A stretch of DNA of 64,000 nucleotides from Siphonodentalium dalli (GCA_032622095.1 CP136066.1:90727319-90791318); one strand, 5' to 3'; counted from the first letter of the stretch, positions 45,240 through 57,581 are shown. The notes: generated by a model not told the origin, from the letters alone. Translations and numbers: made by a program.

Positions 45240-45905
45240 CCCAGGTACAGGTGGAGGCATTTAACAATCAGCCTAATTGAGACACGTATTTGCCGCTTCG
45301 CGATCTCCGTGCGTGCACTCAGACTATTCCGGTCGATGCCATCCGCAGCCTTTATACGGCTTTAAGTGACTAGCACTTATATGGTCCGCTTGGAGACCAT
45401 ACAATTCAATTCAGTTCATTAATTTACCATTCCATTGAAAGGCTTCCTGACATTACTAAAACAACAACTATAAATTTTGTATGAAGCTCGTATCATCGCA
45501 AAAAACACAATAGAAATGTCTGTTGCTGCAAATACTTCACCTAGAAGCTCTATAATCATGTTGACAGGTCTCTTTGGCTTGAAATTAGTTATACGCCTGA
45601 ATATATGTATAGACACTAGTTATACACCTGAATATATGTATAGAAACTAGTTATACACCTGAATATGAATATATGTATAGAAATTAGTTATACACCTGAA
45701 TATGAATATATGTATAGAAACTAGTTATACTCCTGAATATATGTATAGAAATTAGTTATATTCACCTGAATATATGTATATATAGAAAGTAGTTATACAC
45801 CTGAATATGAATATATGTATACAAAACGACTTGGGATTTAACGAGGGTGGTTGGCGCGTGGGGCATCTGACTCTAAACCGCTATAACTAAGCCGTTTTTT
45901 TTTTT
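45240..45905. repeat. Segmental tandem duplication, unit 1
   Basis: Diverged direct copy of 45915-47010: shared AGGTGGAGGCATTTAACAA, TTGCCGCTTCGCGATCT, GCTTGGAGACCAT, CAGTTCATTAATTTA and, at the end, GATTTAACGAGGGTG and GCCGTTTTTT. It contains the minisatellite at 45585-45825. Confidence 0.88.
45585..45825. repeat. Minisatellite, 32-42 bp units x about 6
   Basis: Units of TAGTTATACACCTGAATATA with ATGTATAGAAA, some with an extra GAATATAT insertion. Present in unit 1 only. Confidence 0.92.
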
Positions 45906-45914
45906 AAATTGGAA

Positions 45915-47010
45915 GTCCAGAAGCAGGTGGAGGCATTTAACAAACAATCCTAATTGTGACACGTACTTGCCGCTTCGCGATCTTCACAAATGCACTTTGC
46001 ACGGTCGATGTAATCCGCAGCTCATACATTTTTAAGTGACTACCACTTATAGTATCAGCTTGGAGACCATGCATGCAATTAAAATCAGTTCATTAATTTA
46101 ACTTTCCACTGAAAGGATTCCTGGAACTACTTTCAATGACAACAGTATTTTTTTCTAAAGCTCGTATCGTCGCAAACAAACCCAATAGTATGGAATCCTA
46201 TTAGGGCCACTTGCTAATGGCGCTTTCGGCGCACTTTTTGTCGCTTTCGACGCGCGCCGATACATACCCTAATGGCGCACTTTTTGTCGCTTCCGGCGCG
46301 CGCCATTAGGGAGTGGACCTAATAGTATGCCTAATGGCGCTTTCGGCGCGCGCCGAAAGCGACAAAAAGTGCGCCATTAGTAACGCGCCGAAAGCGCCGA
46401 AAGCGACAAAAAGTGCGCCGAAAGCGACAAATAGTGCGCCGTAACGGCGCATATTTTGTCGCTTTCGGCGCGTTACTAATGGCGCACTTTTTGTCGCTTT
46501 CGGCGCATCGCGCCGAAAGCGCCATTAGCAAGTGGCCCTAATAGGATTCCATACAATAGAAATCTCTGGTGCTGCATGTACTTCACCTAAAAGTGACAGA
46601 AGCTCTATAATCATGTTGGAAACGAGCCAGCTCGTCCCAGGGCCAACTCGGTCAAATCGACCTGGGCCAGCTCGCCCCGGGCTAGCTCGGCCCAAGAGAT
46701 TTGAGAATAAAGTTATTTTTCTTTGGTGTCTCTTTGCTCTTTTTTTCTCTATAACAACATACAAGGATAAAGACAGTGAACACCTGAGGGGTGGAGAGAA
46801 ACAGAGAAAGAGTTCTCAATTGGCACTATCTACAACCACTCTTTACTGGCGAGTTGATGACTCAAAAAGATGCATATGCTTTTCATTTTGTAAAGGCTTT
46901 GCTGACATCGCATTTTTTTTATAAATCGACTTGTGATTTAACGAGGGTGATTGGCGTTCGCTGGCGTATGTGTGGGTTGCATTAGTCCGCTATAACTTAG
47001 CCGTTTTTTA
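45915..47010. repeat. Segmental tandem duplication, unit 2, carrying a MITE
   Basis: Second copy of the 45.2-kb unit. It is interrupted by the 367-bp MITE at 46188-46554; unit 1 preserves the empty site at the same position (about 45510). The stretch 46620-46690 has GCTCGGCCCAG-type degenerate repeats. Confidence 0.88.
46188..46554. mobile_element. GC-rich MITE with exact ends defined by an empty site
   Basis: Ends are GTATGGAATCCTATTAGG and its reverse complement. The tetramer AATA flanks both sides (46184-46187 and 46555-46558) and occurs once at the empty site in unit 1. The interior is built from inverted and tandem GCGCCGAAAGCGACAAAAAG blocks, far more GC-rich and CpG-rich than its surroundings. 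Confidence 0.93.
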
Positions 47011-47345
47011 TGGAATTTGACCATTTTTGATCTGTTATATAGAGGATCTACGAGTCCCGAGTTTATATCGAAATTTGCTAAACGATTCTGGTCATTCTGA
47101 TTAGTCCAAGTCCTGCCACGTGCCGGGCGACAGATAATACTGTCTCCCGATGACCGGGGGGCATTGTTTGTGTCGCCCGCCTGACGTTATCATGCAATAA
47201 TGTCTCTGAGCACACACAGTACAGTAACTCAGCTACTTCACATACGTCCCAAATTTACTGGACGAGTTATGCAAATTTCGCTATAAACCGGGGACGAGTT
47301 GTAGATCCCTTTTATAACATATAAAAAGTTGTCAAAATCCATCAA
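47002..47345. mobile_element. MITE-like inverted repeat
   Basis: Left arm about 47002-47078 and right arm about 47265-47345 are imperfect complements (GAGGATCTACGAGTCCCGAG against CGGGGACGAGTTGTAGATCC). A related end occurs at 41985-42060. Confidence 0.75.
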
Positions 47346-47655
47346 AAACTGTCAAGATAGCGTATTATATAGGGCCACTTTATTACTTGATCCAAAAAAC
47401 TCCATAAAACATACTTAAGTCAATAAATGCGACGTGAAACTAACAGCAACTTATATAGGGTCTGCGAAACGTAACGTTTCAAGTAAATGGACGTTGTTTA
47501 ATTGCCCGTGTAAAGAAATAGTCCCAGATAAATATGACTCTTTGACGTATTTAATGGCATAAATTTAATGAAATATTTATTCAAACTAAACCATAGTCAC
47601 AAACATCGATATAGCGTACGGAATATAGACAGACCACAATTTTTTTTTTCCTGTG

Positions 47656-48202
47656 TTATCAGGGGGGGGGGGGTCGGAAAAATATATCAGGCACGTATGG
47701 CATTTTTTCCCTTTCGATAATTTTTTGTACCCACCCACCCCCACCACCACCGGGGGTTTACGGCAGTTTTTTCCGACCATTTTTTGACACCCACCCCCCT
47801 TTTAACACTAAAACAGAGATTTGCGGGGGGAAATTCACTGTAAACAGCTGTATATGAATTTCTGTGCATACTATTTATCATGGATGTTAACATGGACATG
47901 TAAATAGGAATGAGTCATTTTGAGGTCATTCGGCCAAAAAAAAGATGGCTGCCAGCGGCCATCTTGGATTTCAAAATTTGCAACAAAATACAACACGATA
48001 ACTGCCTGCAGTCAGTTTACCAGTTAGAATTACATTATTTCTCTCATTCAAAGTGGTTTTGAAGCCCAACTCATTGCCAAAACACTTAAAAAACAAGCAG
48101 AATTTTTTTTTTTAGTTGCGGAAAAATTGCTTGTTGGTGGCTTTGACCACCCACCCACCCCGGCATACGTTTTTTTTCATACCCCCCCCCCCCCCTCTGG
48201 TG
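47656..48202. mobile_element. Candidate DNA element with G-run inverted ends, second example
   Basis: Left TGTTATCAGGGGGGGGGG and right CCCCCCCTCTGGTGTTATG are inverted around a non-coding interior, with CACCCACCCCC tracts. It resembles 40308-41656 in layout, not in detailed sequence. Confidence 0.4.
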
Positions 48203-49074
48203 TTATGCCCCTTCGTTTGTCTATTTTATAAAGAGCACAATTTCAACAAACGTCAACCGATTTCTCTTTCACAATAATATCTCGAAACACATGCCAACTA
48301 ATTGTTTTAATTATTTTCTGACAAATTCAATTTGTTAAAAACAAAATTGACTAAAGCTATCTTAGGTGCGCAACCCTTGTTTTTAATATTTTTTTTGGAA
48401 TAGAAAATGAACCAGATGGACGCGTAGCTGATTACGCGTTATGTGCATGCCCAGTTATGCCTACATTGTGTTCGGGGATAACAGTTGTAATGGTAAATAA
48501 TGGGTAAATATTATAGATGAGTAAAAACTTGGATTAAAATATTTGACTGATTTAGGTCCGCTGACATTAAATCTATCAATACGCACTTAAAAATAACTTC
48601 TTCCGTTAAAAAACCCTCTTTAAAAAAAACTTTCTTTAAACTTTTTTTTCTTCAAAAACCACATCTTCGGATAAAAAAGAACACTCTTTACAAAAGAATT
48701 ATTTAAATTCAAATTTTATTTTATTTTTTTATTGAACTCTGATCTGCTGTTGAATTTTTGTTTTTAATTTAAATTTATTATACATTATGTACAAATAACA
48801 TCATTTATTATTCTCTTACAATTGTTGACTCGATTTTGAGTTTCAGAGTTTTATTTTCACTCAAAATCATTTGCTGGAGTTCGAAGTTTGATTTTTTTTC
48901 ACGAATTCTTTCCTGATCAAGGCGTCGATTGAGCACAATAATAGCACCAATCGTCGTTTGATGCCAAATGAACGACATTGTGCTTGCTACAAACTTATTC
49001 CACAAGGAATTTAAAGAACAATTAAGAAGATCGCACTAATAATTAGCACTTTTCACGATGTTCCAGTTGTTTTC
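48203..49074. other. Very AT-rich non-coding stretch
   Basis: Long A and T runs at 48560-48780. A 65-codon minus-strand frame at 48808-49005 has a Lys/Glu-rich coiled-coil-like tail but no recognised family; not called as a gene. Confidence 0.45.
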
Positions 49075-49432
49075 TTAAAGATGCATAATCCGATTAAGCG
49101 CCCCTCAATTACTATTTATTTGGTTTCGGAGGTAAAAAATATTTGATTCGAGTCGAGGAACCCACCTATCAAAGCTCAAAGTTATTAGATATCGATTTTT
49201 GAAATCTATTATTTTTCAACATATATATATTTATTCCCTCATCCAACATATATGGTACAGAGACAGAACATATTGCAATAACAATACCTATCCCCTGTCA
49301 TGTGCGGATAACAATTTATGTTAAATGGTAAAGCATATTTACTTAAAATGTACGTTAATTTTAGATCATTCGTTGCATGTACTCCATAATATATGGGGAC
49401 CATCGAATCGGACTGAGTACCGGTACCTTTAA
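49075..49432. mobile_element. MITE family A relative (TTAAAGATGCATAATCCG left end)
   Basis: TTAA 49075-49078 and 49429-49432. The left terminus matches the orphan end at 37984-38023; the right has CGGACTGAGTACCGGTACC. Internal GATTCGAGTCGAGGAACCCA block as in family A. Confidence 0.8.
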
Positions 49433-49910
49433 TATAGTGTCAAATCGGACAATTCTAAAGGAGAATGTACCTTTAATCGTGTTACTCTATGGGGGGTCGA
49501 TTTGTCGAATAGATCAAGGTTAGAAAGTATACGCTTAATTATTTTTTGTTCAATAATTCATTAATAAGGCTGTGTAAGCTGTGATGTTTAATTTGTCGAA
49601 GATCAATGCATATAAACAGATAGTTCAGCCAATTAATGGTGAAATGGGGTTGTCATCACTAGTCTTGTCAAGGATATATGCGTGTAGATAGGTCATTCAA
49701 TGGTGGAATGGAGTCGTACGAAATATCCTATCCGATGTTTTTGAACCGTGACGTCGCCGATATAAGATATAACTCATATTGATGCATGAATCGATGTCTT
49801 CCTATACACCAAGCTTGAGATCGATTCATCGATCAAATTTAATGTTACATTGCGACTCATATATACCTTCCGTGACTGGAGCTTCCTGAAATTTTGCGAA
49901 AACCCTGTGT
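49433..49910. other. Non-coding spacer
   Basis: No recognised feature. Confidence 0.4.
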
Positions 49911-49942
49911 CAACGCATTCTGTTATATATATGCGAGTCTCC

Positions 49943-49985
<43 letters not shown>

Positions 49986-50065
49986 AGACTCGATCGCATA
50001 TATAAGAGAATGCATTGGCGTAATAATATTTACCTTGTAAGCCAGTGCATTCTCTTAAATATACC
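49911..50065. repeat. Hairpin module copy with (TA)n expansion, plus partial copy
   Basis: 49911-50018 is a diverged copy of the 67-bp palindrome in which the centre is replaced by GTCTCCC, a (TA)n run and GGGAGAC. A further half-copy (GCATTCTCTTAAATATA) is at 50041-50065. Confidence 0.85.
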
Positions 50066-50100
50066 AGCTCAGCTCCCGTCCTGAATGGTATCTACATTGT

Positions 50101-50860
50101 ACCATGCACTAAGTCTATATAGGGATGTGTCTAGAGGGTCAAACCATAACAGAAAAAGTTAAACCAAGTTTCCAATTATAATGTTGTGTCAGGCATGAAA
50201 TTACCATAATATTTGTAAACATTTTGGCCTATATAAGTTTAGTGCATGGTTTGAAATTTCCAACTCTATAGGAAGGCTTGAGGCTAGTCTAGATGCTAGG
50301 ATTTTGCGAGTTTCTTGTTCAGATTTCAAAGTTTTCCATCCCCGGCTAAACCATGGTCGGTCTGGTGTGTCCTGGTCCCTCCCCGTGGCCAATAAAAAAA
50401 ACTGCTAATTACTTTAAGAAAACGATATCTTACTATACATTTGGTCAAAATTGTGGAAATTTTCCAACCTAAGGGTGAGTATGAGGTTTGAAATTTCCAA
50501 CACTAGGAAAGCTTGAGGCCAGTCCAGATGCTAGGTTTTTGCGATTTTCTTGTTTAGTTTTCAAAATTTTCTCACACCGGGCCGAACCATGCATGGTCTC
50601 TTCCCCATATCCGCGTGTGCATTTGTCTGGAGATAGACCACTTGCTGTTAGGATTTATGCAATTTTCAGGTTCAAATATCTCAATGTTCTCATACCAGGT
50701 ATATAGAACCTTAATTGGTTCATGAATATGCTATTAGGCCTGAGCACTGAGGTGCAAGGGATGCAAACGGAATTATGCAAAACTGGTGCTTGCATGGTCT
50801 GATTAAAGGGGGTGCAGTTGGAATTCCCAAGGTGGACACCCCAGCGTAGACCCTCTAGCT
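50101..50860. repeat. CAGGGACGTAGCTAGAGGGTC-type element, left part, split by a LINE
   Basis: Starts AGGGATGTGTCTAGAGGGTC; the matching inverted right end (GACCCTCTAGCTACGTCCCT) is at 54701-54720 beyond the LINE. The interior contains two partial tandem copies of a CTTGAGGCYAGTCYAGATGC segment (50265 and 50510) shared with 42510-42660. Confidence 0.75.
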
Positions 50861-53800
50861 TTTTTTTTTTTTCTTAAACATATTTTATTGTAATATAATA
50901 TTACACAAGGGATCGGGGCACAAGTTTTAACAACTTAAATCCGCCCCTCTCCCATTAACATTTTAACAAATACAAAGTAGATGACGAACATAACATATAT
51001 ACAGGATGATGTATGGTGTGGTTGTGATTGCTGTCAGTCCTATCCTGCTTTTGAAATTTCATCTGAGGTAGTCAACATCTGTAACGCAAAGGAGGATCTC
51101 GCCTATATTTGTTAGCGGAGGGGGCCTAATTAAAGCGTTTCGTTGATGAAATGTATGAATAAACAAAATGGAAAAGAATTTCATTGCGTCGATTCGATTC
51201 TGATGATATCCCTGTGAGTAAGGAGGAAATGTTAGATATTATACATTGGTGGGCTGCAATCTTATTGAAGAGTTCGCATCTTTCGGTAGCATACAGGGGG
51301 CACTCAAAGAAATAATGAAAGGCATCTTCGACTTCGTATCCACATGTGCATTCAGAGGTATCAGAGATAAAATTGTTGCACATATCTGATTTTAATTCAC
51401 TACAATAGTTGCGAATTCTGCAGTGTAAAATGCTTAGTTTTCTTGGACCATTAATAAAGAATTGGGGAGGTTTCGTGGGCGGGTCAATTAATTTCAAATT
51501 CATCTTAAATTCAGGAAGAGTACTTACATTTGTAATAGGCTTTGGTAGTTTATTCCAAGATAACGTACTTTTAGGTAAATAAGAGTTTCTGAAATGTTCT
51601 GTATGCGAACGGTATGAATAGAATTTGTCAGGTTCGCGCATATCATATCGATTACTGGCAACTTGTCTTGATCGGGGTGGCAACATGAGCGTGAGGTAAT
51701 TGGGGGACTTGGTTGTTTATTATTTTTAACATGGTGTGCAACTCGTGGAGTTCTCGTCGAATTTCAAGCCTTGACCATCCTACTTCGTCAAACAAGCGAT
51801 TTATATCTACGGAACGCGTTAATCCTGTTACTATTCTTGCAGCATCCTTGTGTATGTCATCGAACTTTTTTAATAAGTAATCTGTTGCTGTGCCCCACAC
51901 TACATCGGCATAGTCTATAATTGGTAATATATATGCTGTGTATATTTTTTCAAGCGACTTTCGGTCTAGGTCGTACTTCAGTCTTCTTAATTGTGAGAGA
52001 CGAGATGTTGCTTTGTTTGCTATTGTATTTATATGAGTGTTCCAGTTTAGATTCGATTGTATTTCAAGTCCAAGATGTTTGTGTGAGTTTGTGAATAATA
52101 CATTTTCTTGTTCGAATTTTAAATTCGGGGTCACGTTGTTATTTGTAAGGGAAAAGGAAATTGCCCTAGTTTTCGTTGGGTTAAATTTAACTAGCCATTT
52201 ATTTGCCCAGTCTGCGACTCTTTCAAGGTCATCGTTCATGTTCTTGGTTAGGATATCGATGTCATAATGGGTAGTAATAAGGCAAGTATCGTCCGCGTAC
52301 ATTCTTGTGGTTGCATTAATGTGATCAGGGAGGTCGTTTATGTAAACTAAAAATAGGAAAGGGCCAATAATTTAGCCTTGAGGGACACACGCTGGGATAA
52401 CTTCAAAATTTGAGAAGGAGTTGTTCACTGAGACCCTTTGTTTGCGATTGAACAGATATTCTTTTAGCCATTCTAAGAGATTTCCAGAGACTCCATATTG
52501 TTCCAATTTATATAGCAGCCCCCTGTGCCATACTCTCTCGAATGCCTTTGATATATCAAAAAATACTGCACATGTATAGAGGCTGTTGTCGAGACTATGG
52601 CACAGGTTGTGATATAGTTCTATTAACTGGTACGTTGTACTATGGCCAGGGAGGAAGCCAGACTGGTGATTATATAACAAATTATTTTCCGTGAAGTATG
52701 TCGTAATATGTTGTATGACCACTTTTTCGAAGATTTTGCCTAATGTCGGAAGGAGAGATATTGGACGGTAATTTGCGGAATCGGCTGGGTCGCCTTTTTT
52801 GAAGATAGGGATGACGTTTGCCTTTTTCCAGGTCATTGGAAACTTACCAAGATCCAATGATTTTTTATAAATTATTAATAGGGGATTGCGATATTTTCGG
52901 CAGTACTATGCAACATTTTTGGGCTGATGCTATCGTGACCATACGCCTTATTTAAATTTAATGAATTTATAGCGCACACGATACTTTGATATGTGATTGG
53001 GATTTCGGATAGTATGTTATTGGATCTACGAGGGAAATAAGGGAGATTTTTGGCATCGTCTTGTATAGTGGCATTAGAAATGAATCTTGCGTTGAGACAC
53101 CTAGCTTTTTCATAATCATCGGTTGCATATGATTTCCCGTCCATTGATACGTTGCCATTGGGGCTATACAGAGGTGGGGTATTTCTTTTTGTTACGTAGA
53201 TAATTCATAATATGCCAGAAATCGCGGGGAGTGGGGGTTTCATTTATTTTCTCCTCAAGTTTAGTTTCGAATTGCGATTTTGCATACTTTTTCATGTTGT
53301 TAACTTTATTTCTAATATCCTTGTATTTTCTCCAAGTGTGCTCTGAATTTCGTTTGAGTGCTATTGATCTGAGTCTATCGCGACGTCGTATTTCTCTCCG
53401 TATGTCGGAATTAAACCAGAATTTGTCCTTTGTCCTTATCGTCACTGTCATTTTGGGGATTGATTGTTCCATTATTTTAATAAATCTCTCGGTAAATAAG
53501 CTTACTGCATCGTTTATGTCATTTACTGGTTGCAGCAATTCATGCCATTTGCTCTCATTTATTAAGATATTCGCTTTTTGAAAATCTGCATTTTTATAGT
53601 TCCAGATAGTTCGTGTGAAAGAGGTCGCATGCAATTGATCATATGAAATTGTCGCGTAAACAGCGTAATGATCAATGATCAGACAATTCAAGATTTAGAA
53701 CGTCAGCGTCCCGGACACTCAAGTTATTACTCACGATTATAGGATCGAGTAGGGTGCTGGTTCTAGTGGTAACTCTAGTTGGGGTTTTTATTACGTCCTT

Positions 53801-54699
53801 AAGTGTATAGAAATCAATAATATTTTTGAGTTTGGAAGTGGGGCATAGTAGATTGGAGTTAAAATCTCCAAGTAGAATTATATTTTGGGAGACATCTAGT
53901 GCCTTAGATATGGACAAATCTAGCAGATCCCAATAGTTCGATCGGCAATATTGATCTGATCGATACGATAAGCATAGCAAAATATGTTGTGATTTTGAGA
54001 CAATGTCAAACCATAGCATTGAAGAAGTATCGGTTTCTAAATCGTTTCTCCTTTTAAAGACCAGATGAGAGGAGACGTATACGCATAGTCCACCGCCGTA
54101 GGAATCTCGATCAAGTCGGATAGGGGGACTGAAATTATCAATCTCTAGTCTATCGGAGGGATAAGAGGGGTCAAGGTGAGTTTCGGTGAAACATAGGATA
54201 TCGAAGTCATTTATCATATCGGCTATCTTTTCCAGTTTATGTCTTATGTCTTATAATGGAATACTGTTAATGTGTTGCCTTCGTGTACAGTTTTATGGCT
54301 TGGGCTGGGCCCTGGGTTGCTGTGTACCGACCCGGAGCGTAACAAAAGCATTGATATGACCAGAAGAATTAGAGGGAGATTTATTCTTAATCCTTGAGGT
54401 ATCTTATAAATTCTATGGGTTTTCGTACTTAATGGTGAGTGGCGAGTAGAAAGCCTCCCTGGATTGAATACGCCAGTCGCGATGCGGTGCTGCAGTGGCG
54501 ATATTCCCATTTAGGTTGGAAAAAGGAACAGTTTCGGCGGCACCGGAGCGAGACTGGCGTACATTGGATACAAATATTTAAATATGTCGTGTTGGAGCGG
54601 ATAGGAGGATGACAGCGCAAAGTGGAAAATGTGATTGTCGAATATCAGTATCGGCCTATTGTTGATAGAAAACATGATGAAAACATGAACAAACATGAG
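50861..54699 (-). mobile_element. Near full-length LINE with poly(A) tail and 13-bp target duplication
   Basis: AGACCCTCTAGCT flanks both ends (50848-50860 and 54700-54712). A T12 tract at 50861-50872 is the poly(A) tail of the minus-strand element. About 3.84 kb long. It sits inside the right end of a CAGGGACGT-type repeat, which it splits. Confidence 0.93.
51126..54510 (-). pseudogene. LINE polyprotein: 2A-like leader, APE endonuclease, reverse transcriptase
   Basis: The coding relic reads 54510-54244, then 54217-53672, 53691-53164, 53144-52875, 52857-52372 with 52302-51652 in the same frame, and 51686-51126. The N-terminal piece has a hydrophobic stretch and then LLLRSGSVHSNPGP (54307-54348). 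The apurinic-type endonuclease has FTETHLD, GDFNSN and a terminal SDH. The linker has FWFNSDIRREIRRRD. RT has ANYRPISLLP, FFDISKAFERVWHRG and MYADD (52302-52288). The CVPQG motif is followed directly by TAA (52374-52372), a nonsense change. The tail has an ECTCGYEVEDAFHYFFECP cysteine-histidine cluster. About five frameshifts and one stop inactivate it. The clade is CR1/L2/jockey-like; I cannot choose. Confidence 0.9.
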
Positions 54700-54722
54700 A
54701 GACCCTCTAGCTACGTCCCTGA

Positions 54723-55494
54723 TGGCAGTGGTTGTCTTCGTACATGCAGAATTTACTAATGTTTTGTCCATGTATGCGTCCACATGTAGTTTCGGCTCCA
54801 TAATAAAATAAATCATAAAATCCAACCATCCCCATGCATGCAAATATAATCCGCTTATTATATCCCTTTGCGATCGTATATAATTATGTATACACTGAAA
54901 TTTGTTATCTTGTTGGCTGAAGTGGGGTATATACTATATTGAAGAGAAACCGACAGTCGGTCACCCATTATCGTCAGATCCATATACACGTAGATAATGG
55001 TATCTAAAGCTTGGAATGTCCTGCATGCATATTCATTTTATTACTGTATAATATACAGGTACATCGACAAACCACAGGGGCGGGAATATTTTATTATGAT
55101 GGATAATTATATAATTCTTGGGAAAGGGACACAGCTTCTAAAAATGATAGCTTCAGGATTAAAATTACCTTTAAAAAAAATATGATTAACTACATTGTAT
55201 TTGTCATCATCCATCAAACCTAATTAGAACATGTCAGTCATTGCCAAAGCACAGACGTGATTCAACCAATATTAGATCTTAGTAAACGAAACGGTGTGTT
55301 GAAAAGTTGTTTTAATCGTAGCGGAATAGCGTTTTTTTTTAAATCAAATTTCGTCTACCTTATACTCGTATGTAAATCCGCGCAGTAAAACTGAGAGAAA
55401 AATAATACGACTCATAAGTTTATACCAAAGGAATATAAGAGGGTTATTTTAGATAGAAAATATACAATTATATCTACATGTGGGGAAACGAATC
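54723..55494. other. Non-coding
   Basis: The frame at 54997-55185 has no recognised domain. No shared repeat was seen. Confidence 0.4.
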
Positions 55495-56577
55495 TTAAAG
55501 GGGTACTGTACGCCATTTTCAATAAATTTCCGGTGATAACAACGATCTATTATCGATACTATATAGAAACATAAGTAATTTGAGTCGAAGATGTATTCTG
55601 TAACGCTCAGGTTAATAGGCTATCTTAAAATTTAATAATTTAAAAGTTAATAATTTAATATAAATTGACTTTATGGCTGGAGCCATAAAATGGCGTAAAT
55701 TAAAATACGAATTTCCGTGTACAAAACGTAATCAAATTATAATTGAGGGATATTGGATTAGTAAACCCATTGCACACACGGTCGTTTGAAACATTATGCT
55801 TATACGGGGAGAAAACTCAAGCCACTCATTGACTAGTGACGATACAATAACTTAAAGGTACTCAACCCGATAAAACTCCTCTCAATTACTATTTCAATGG
55901 CTTCGGGGGTCAAAAATATTTGATTCGAGTCGAGCAAGTCACCCATCAAAGCTCAGATTTATTAGATATCGATTTTAGAAATCTATTTTTTTTCATTATC
56001 GGGAATTCTTACTGGCACAGAAGATAGTCAAAAATTCGTTATTATTACCCACTTGATTATAGAGTTATCCATCCTTGTCTGTTTGAATAGAATTTTGGCG
56101 TAATATCTCGAGCAGGTTACCAAATTGACGGCAGTTATAAGTACTCATCTCGAGAACATAAGAATTTTCAAAAATCAATATCTAATAACTCTGAGCTTTG
56201 TTTGATGGGTTCCTCGACTCGAATCAAATATTTTTTACCCCCAAAGCCAAAGAAATAGTAATATAGGACCCTCTGATCGGATTGTTGTTGTTGGAATCTG
56301 TTGAGATGGGGACCCTCTTTACGGGTTGAGTACCTTTAAATTAGTATATGGGACAACTATGCATATAATATAATTTTTATTTGATTCATTTGGTTGAAAA
56401 CTGTACAAAAATTACTCGACAACGACAATTTGTATTTTTGCATTCCGGTAAATTTGCCATCCGTAACACTACTTCGTACTCAACAGACTTTCAAAGAATG
56501 GAAAAGTTGTTACCTTATTCTCCGACTCGGGGATTATAGAAACCAACAACAACATCTTGGGTACAGTACCCCTTTAA
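55495..56577. mobile_element. TTAA MITE (TTAAAGGGGTACTGTAC ends) hosting a nested MITE
   Basis: TTAA 55495-55498 and 56574-56577, inverted ends AAAGGGGTACTGTAC. The interior includes a complete family A MITE at 55852-56339, so the host is about 595 bp without it. A decayed relative is at about 29755-29950. Confidence 0.88.
55852..56339. mobile_element. MITE family A, copy 4 (nested)
   Basis: TTAA 55852-55855 and 56336-56339, CCCG end variant as at 38570. It must be younger than its host element. Confidence 0.92.
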
Positions 56578-56817
56578 CGACATTATCTATATGTATAGGC
56601 TACACGTAAAGCATTTAATCATGGTTCGATCTTTCGTGTTGAAATGCTTCTAAGAAATACAAATAATGTAGCCTGGAGGTGCACGAAAGCACTCTTTCAC
56701 AACCCTGCATGGGGTGACACTGTGGTCAAACAATCTGAATTAGTTATGCATTCAAAACACGCAACCAATTTAGAGTTGATTCTTTCTGAAGTCAGCAAGT
56801 CACGTCAAGTTCAGTTC
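56578..56817. other. Short non-coding spacer
   Basis: The frame 56644-56895 runs into the hAT-like element and has no recognised domain. Confidence 0.4.
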
Positions 56818-57581
56818 CAGGGCCCTATACTATGGACCATAATAATTGTAATCACAAGGTTATGTGAGGTACACAGGAGGCGTCAAGTGCAATAGACCAC
56901 TGTATTGTAATAGTGTAGATTATACCCGTGTGCTCGATCGTGGGCGCATTGCCGATGGGTGATTGGGTTTGATTAGAATGGAATTCACACTGCGGCAAAC
57001 AAGCGGTTGTCTCGTGGCAAACAACCTAAAGTATGTATTGGAGTATTGACCAATTATGACATTCGTGCAGGGACGTTGTTAGAGGGTCTCCTTTGGGGGT
57101 ATACAACTTGGAGTTTAAAAATGCACCTGAGACCCTCTAGCTACTTCTCGTGTACATATTATCAATAGAATACTCCAGCGATTCTGAATGACAACCCAAC
57201 TAGAAATTGAAATACATCGTTGTTGGAACAGACGATAACCATTGACGAAATATAACACAATGCACGAACGGTTGCGGTGTACTCACTGAGCGATTATTTA
57301 AAGGATACCGATTACCACTAATCAAATTGAACACGGGTCACCCATGCACTAGCGATAACATATCAATGAGTGTCTCCGAGGAATCATTTTTTTTCATTGG
57401 TCAATCAAGTCACATGTGGAAAACCTATTATTTTATTGGTCACCATGCATGTGAACGCGGCATTAAGAAGTCGCCAATACACTGTTGGAATAAGAGTGGA
57501 GGTGTATGGTAATCGACACCTTTTGTGTGCCCCACAGAAGCTTGTGATTACAATAATTGTGTTCTATAATATAGGGCCCTG
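56818..57581. mobile_element. hAT-like non-autonomous element, 764 bp
   Basis: Inverted ends of about 40 bp: CAGGGCCCTATACTATGG at the left and CAGGGCCCTATATTATAG (minus strand) at the right, both followed by an AATAATTGTAATCACAAG block. Same terminal design as 21210-26665. There is no coding capacity and no clear 8-bp duplication. It contains the small insertion at 57068-57149. Confidence 0.8.
57068..57149. mobile_element. Miniature CAGGGACGT-ended element, about 82 bp
   Basis: CAGGGACGTTGTTAGAGGGTC at the left and GACCCTCTAGCTACTTCTC at the right are inverted. This is essentially two termini of the 42.2/50.1-kb family joined, nested in the hAT-like element. Confidence 0.7.

Noticed and set aside
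48808-49005. Small coiled-coil-like protein
   Set aside because: Only 65 codons in very AT-rich sequence, with no neighbour or motif to support it.
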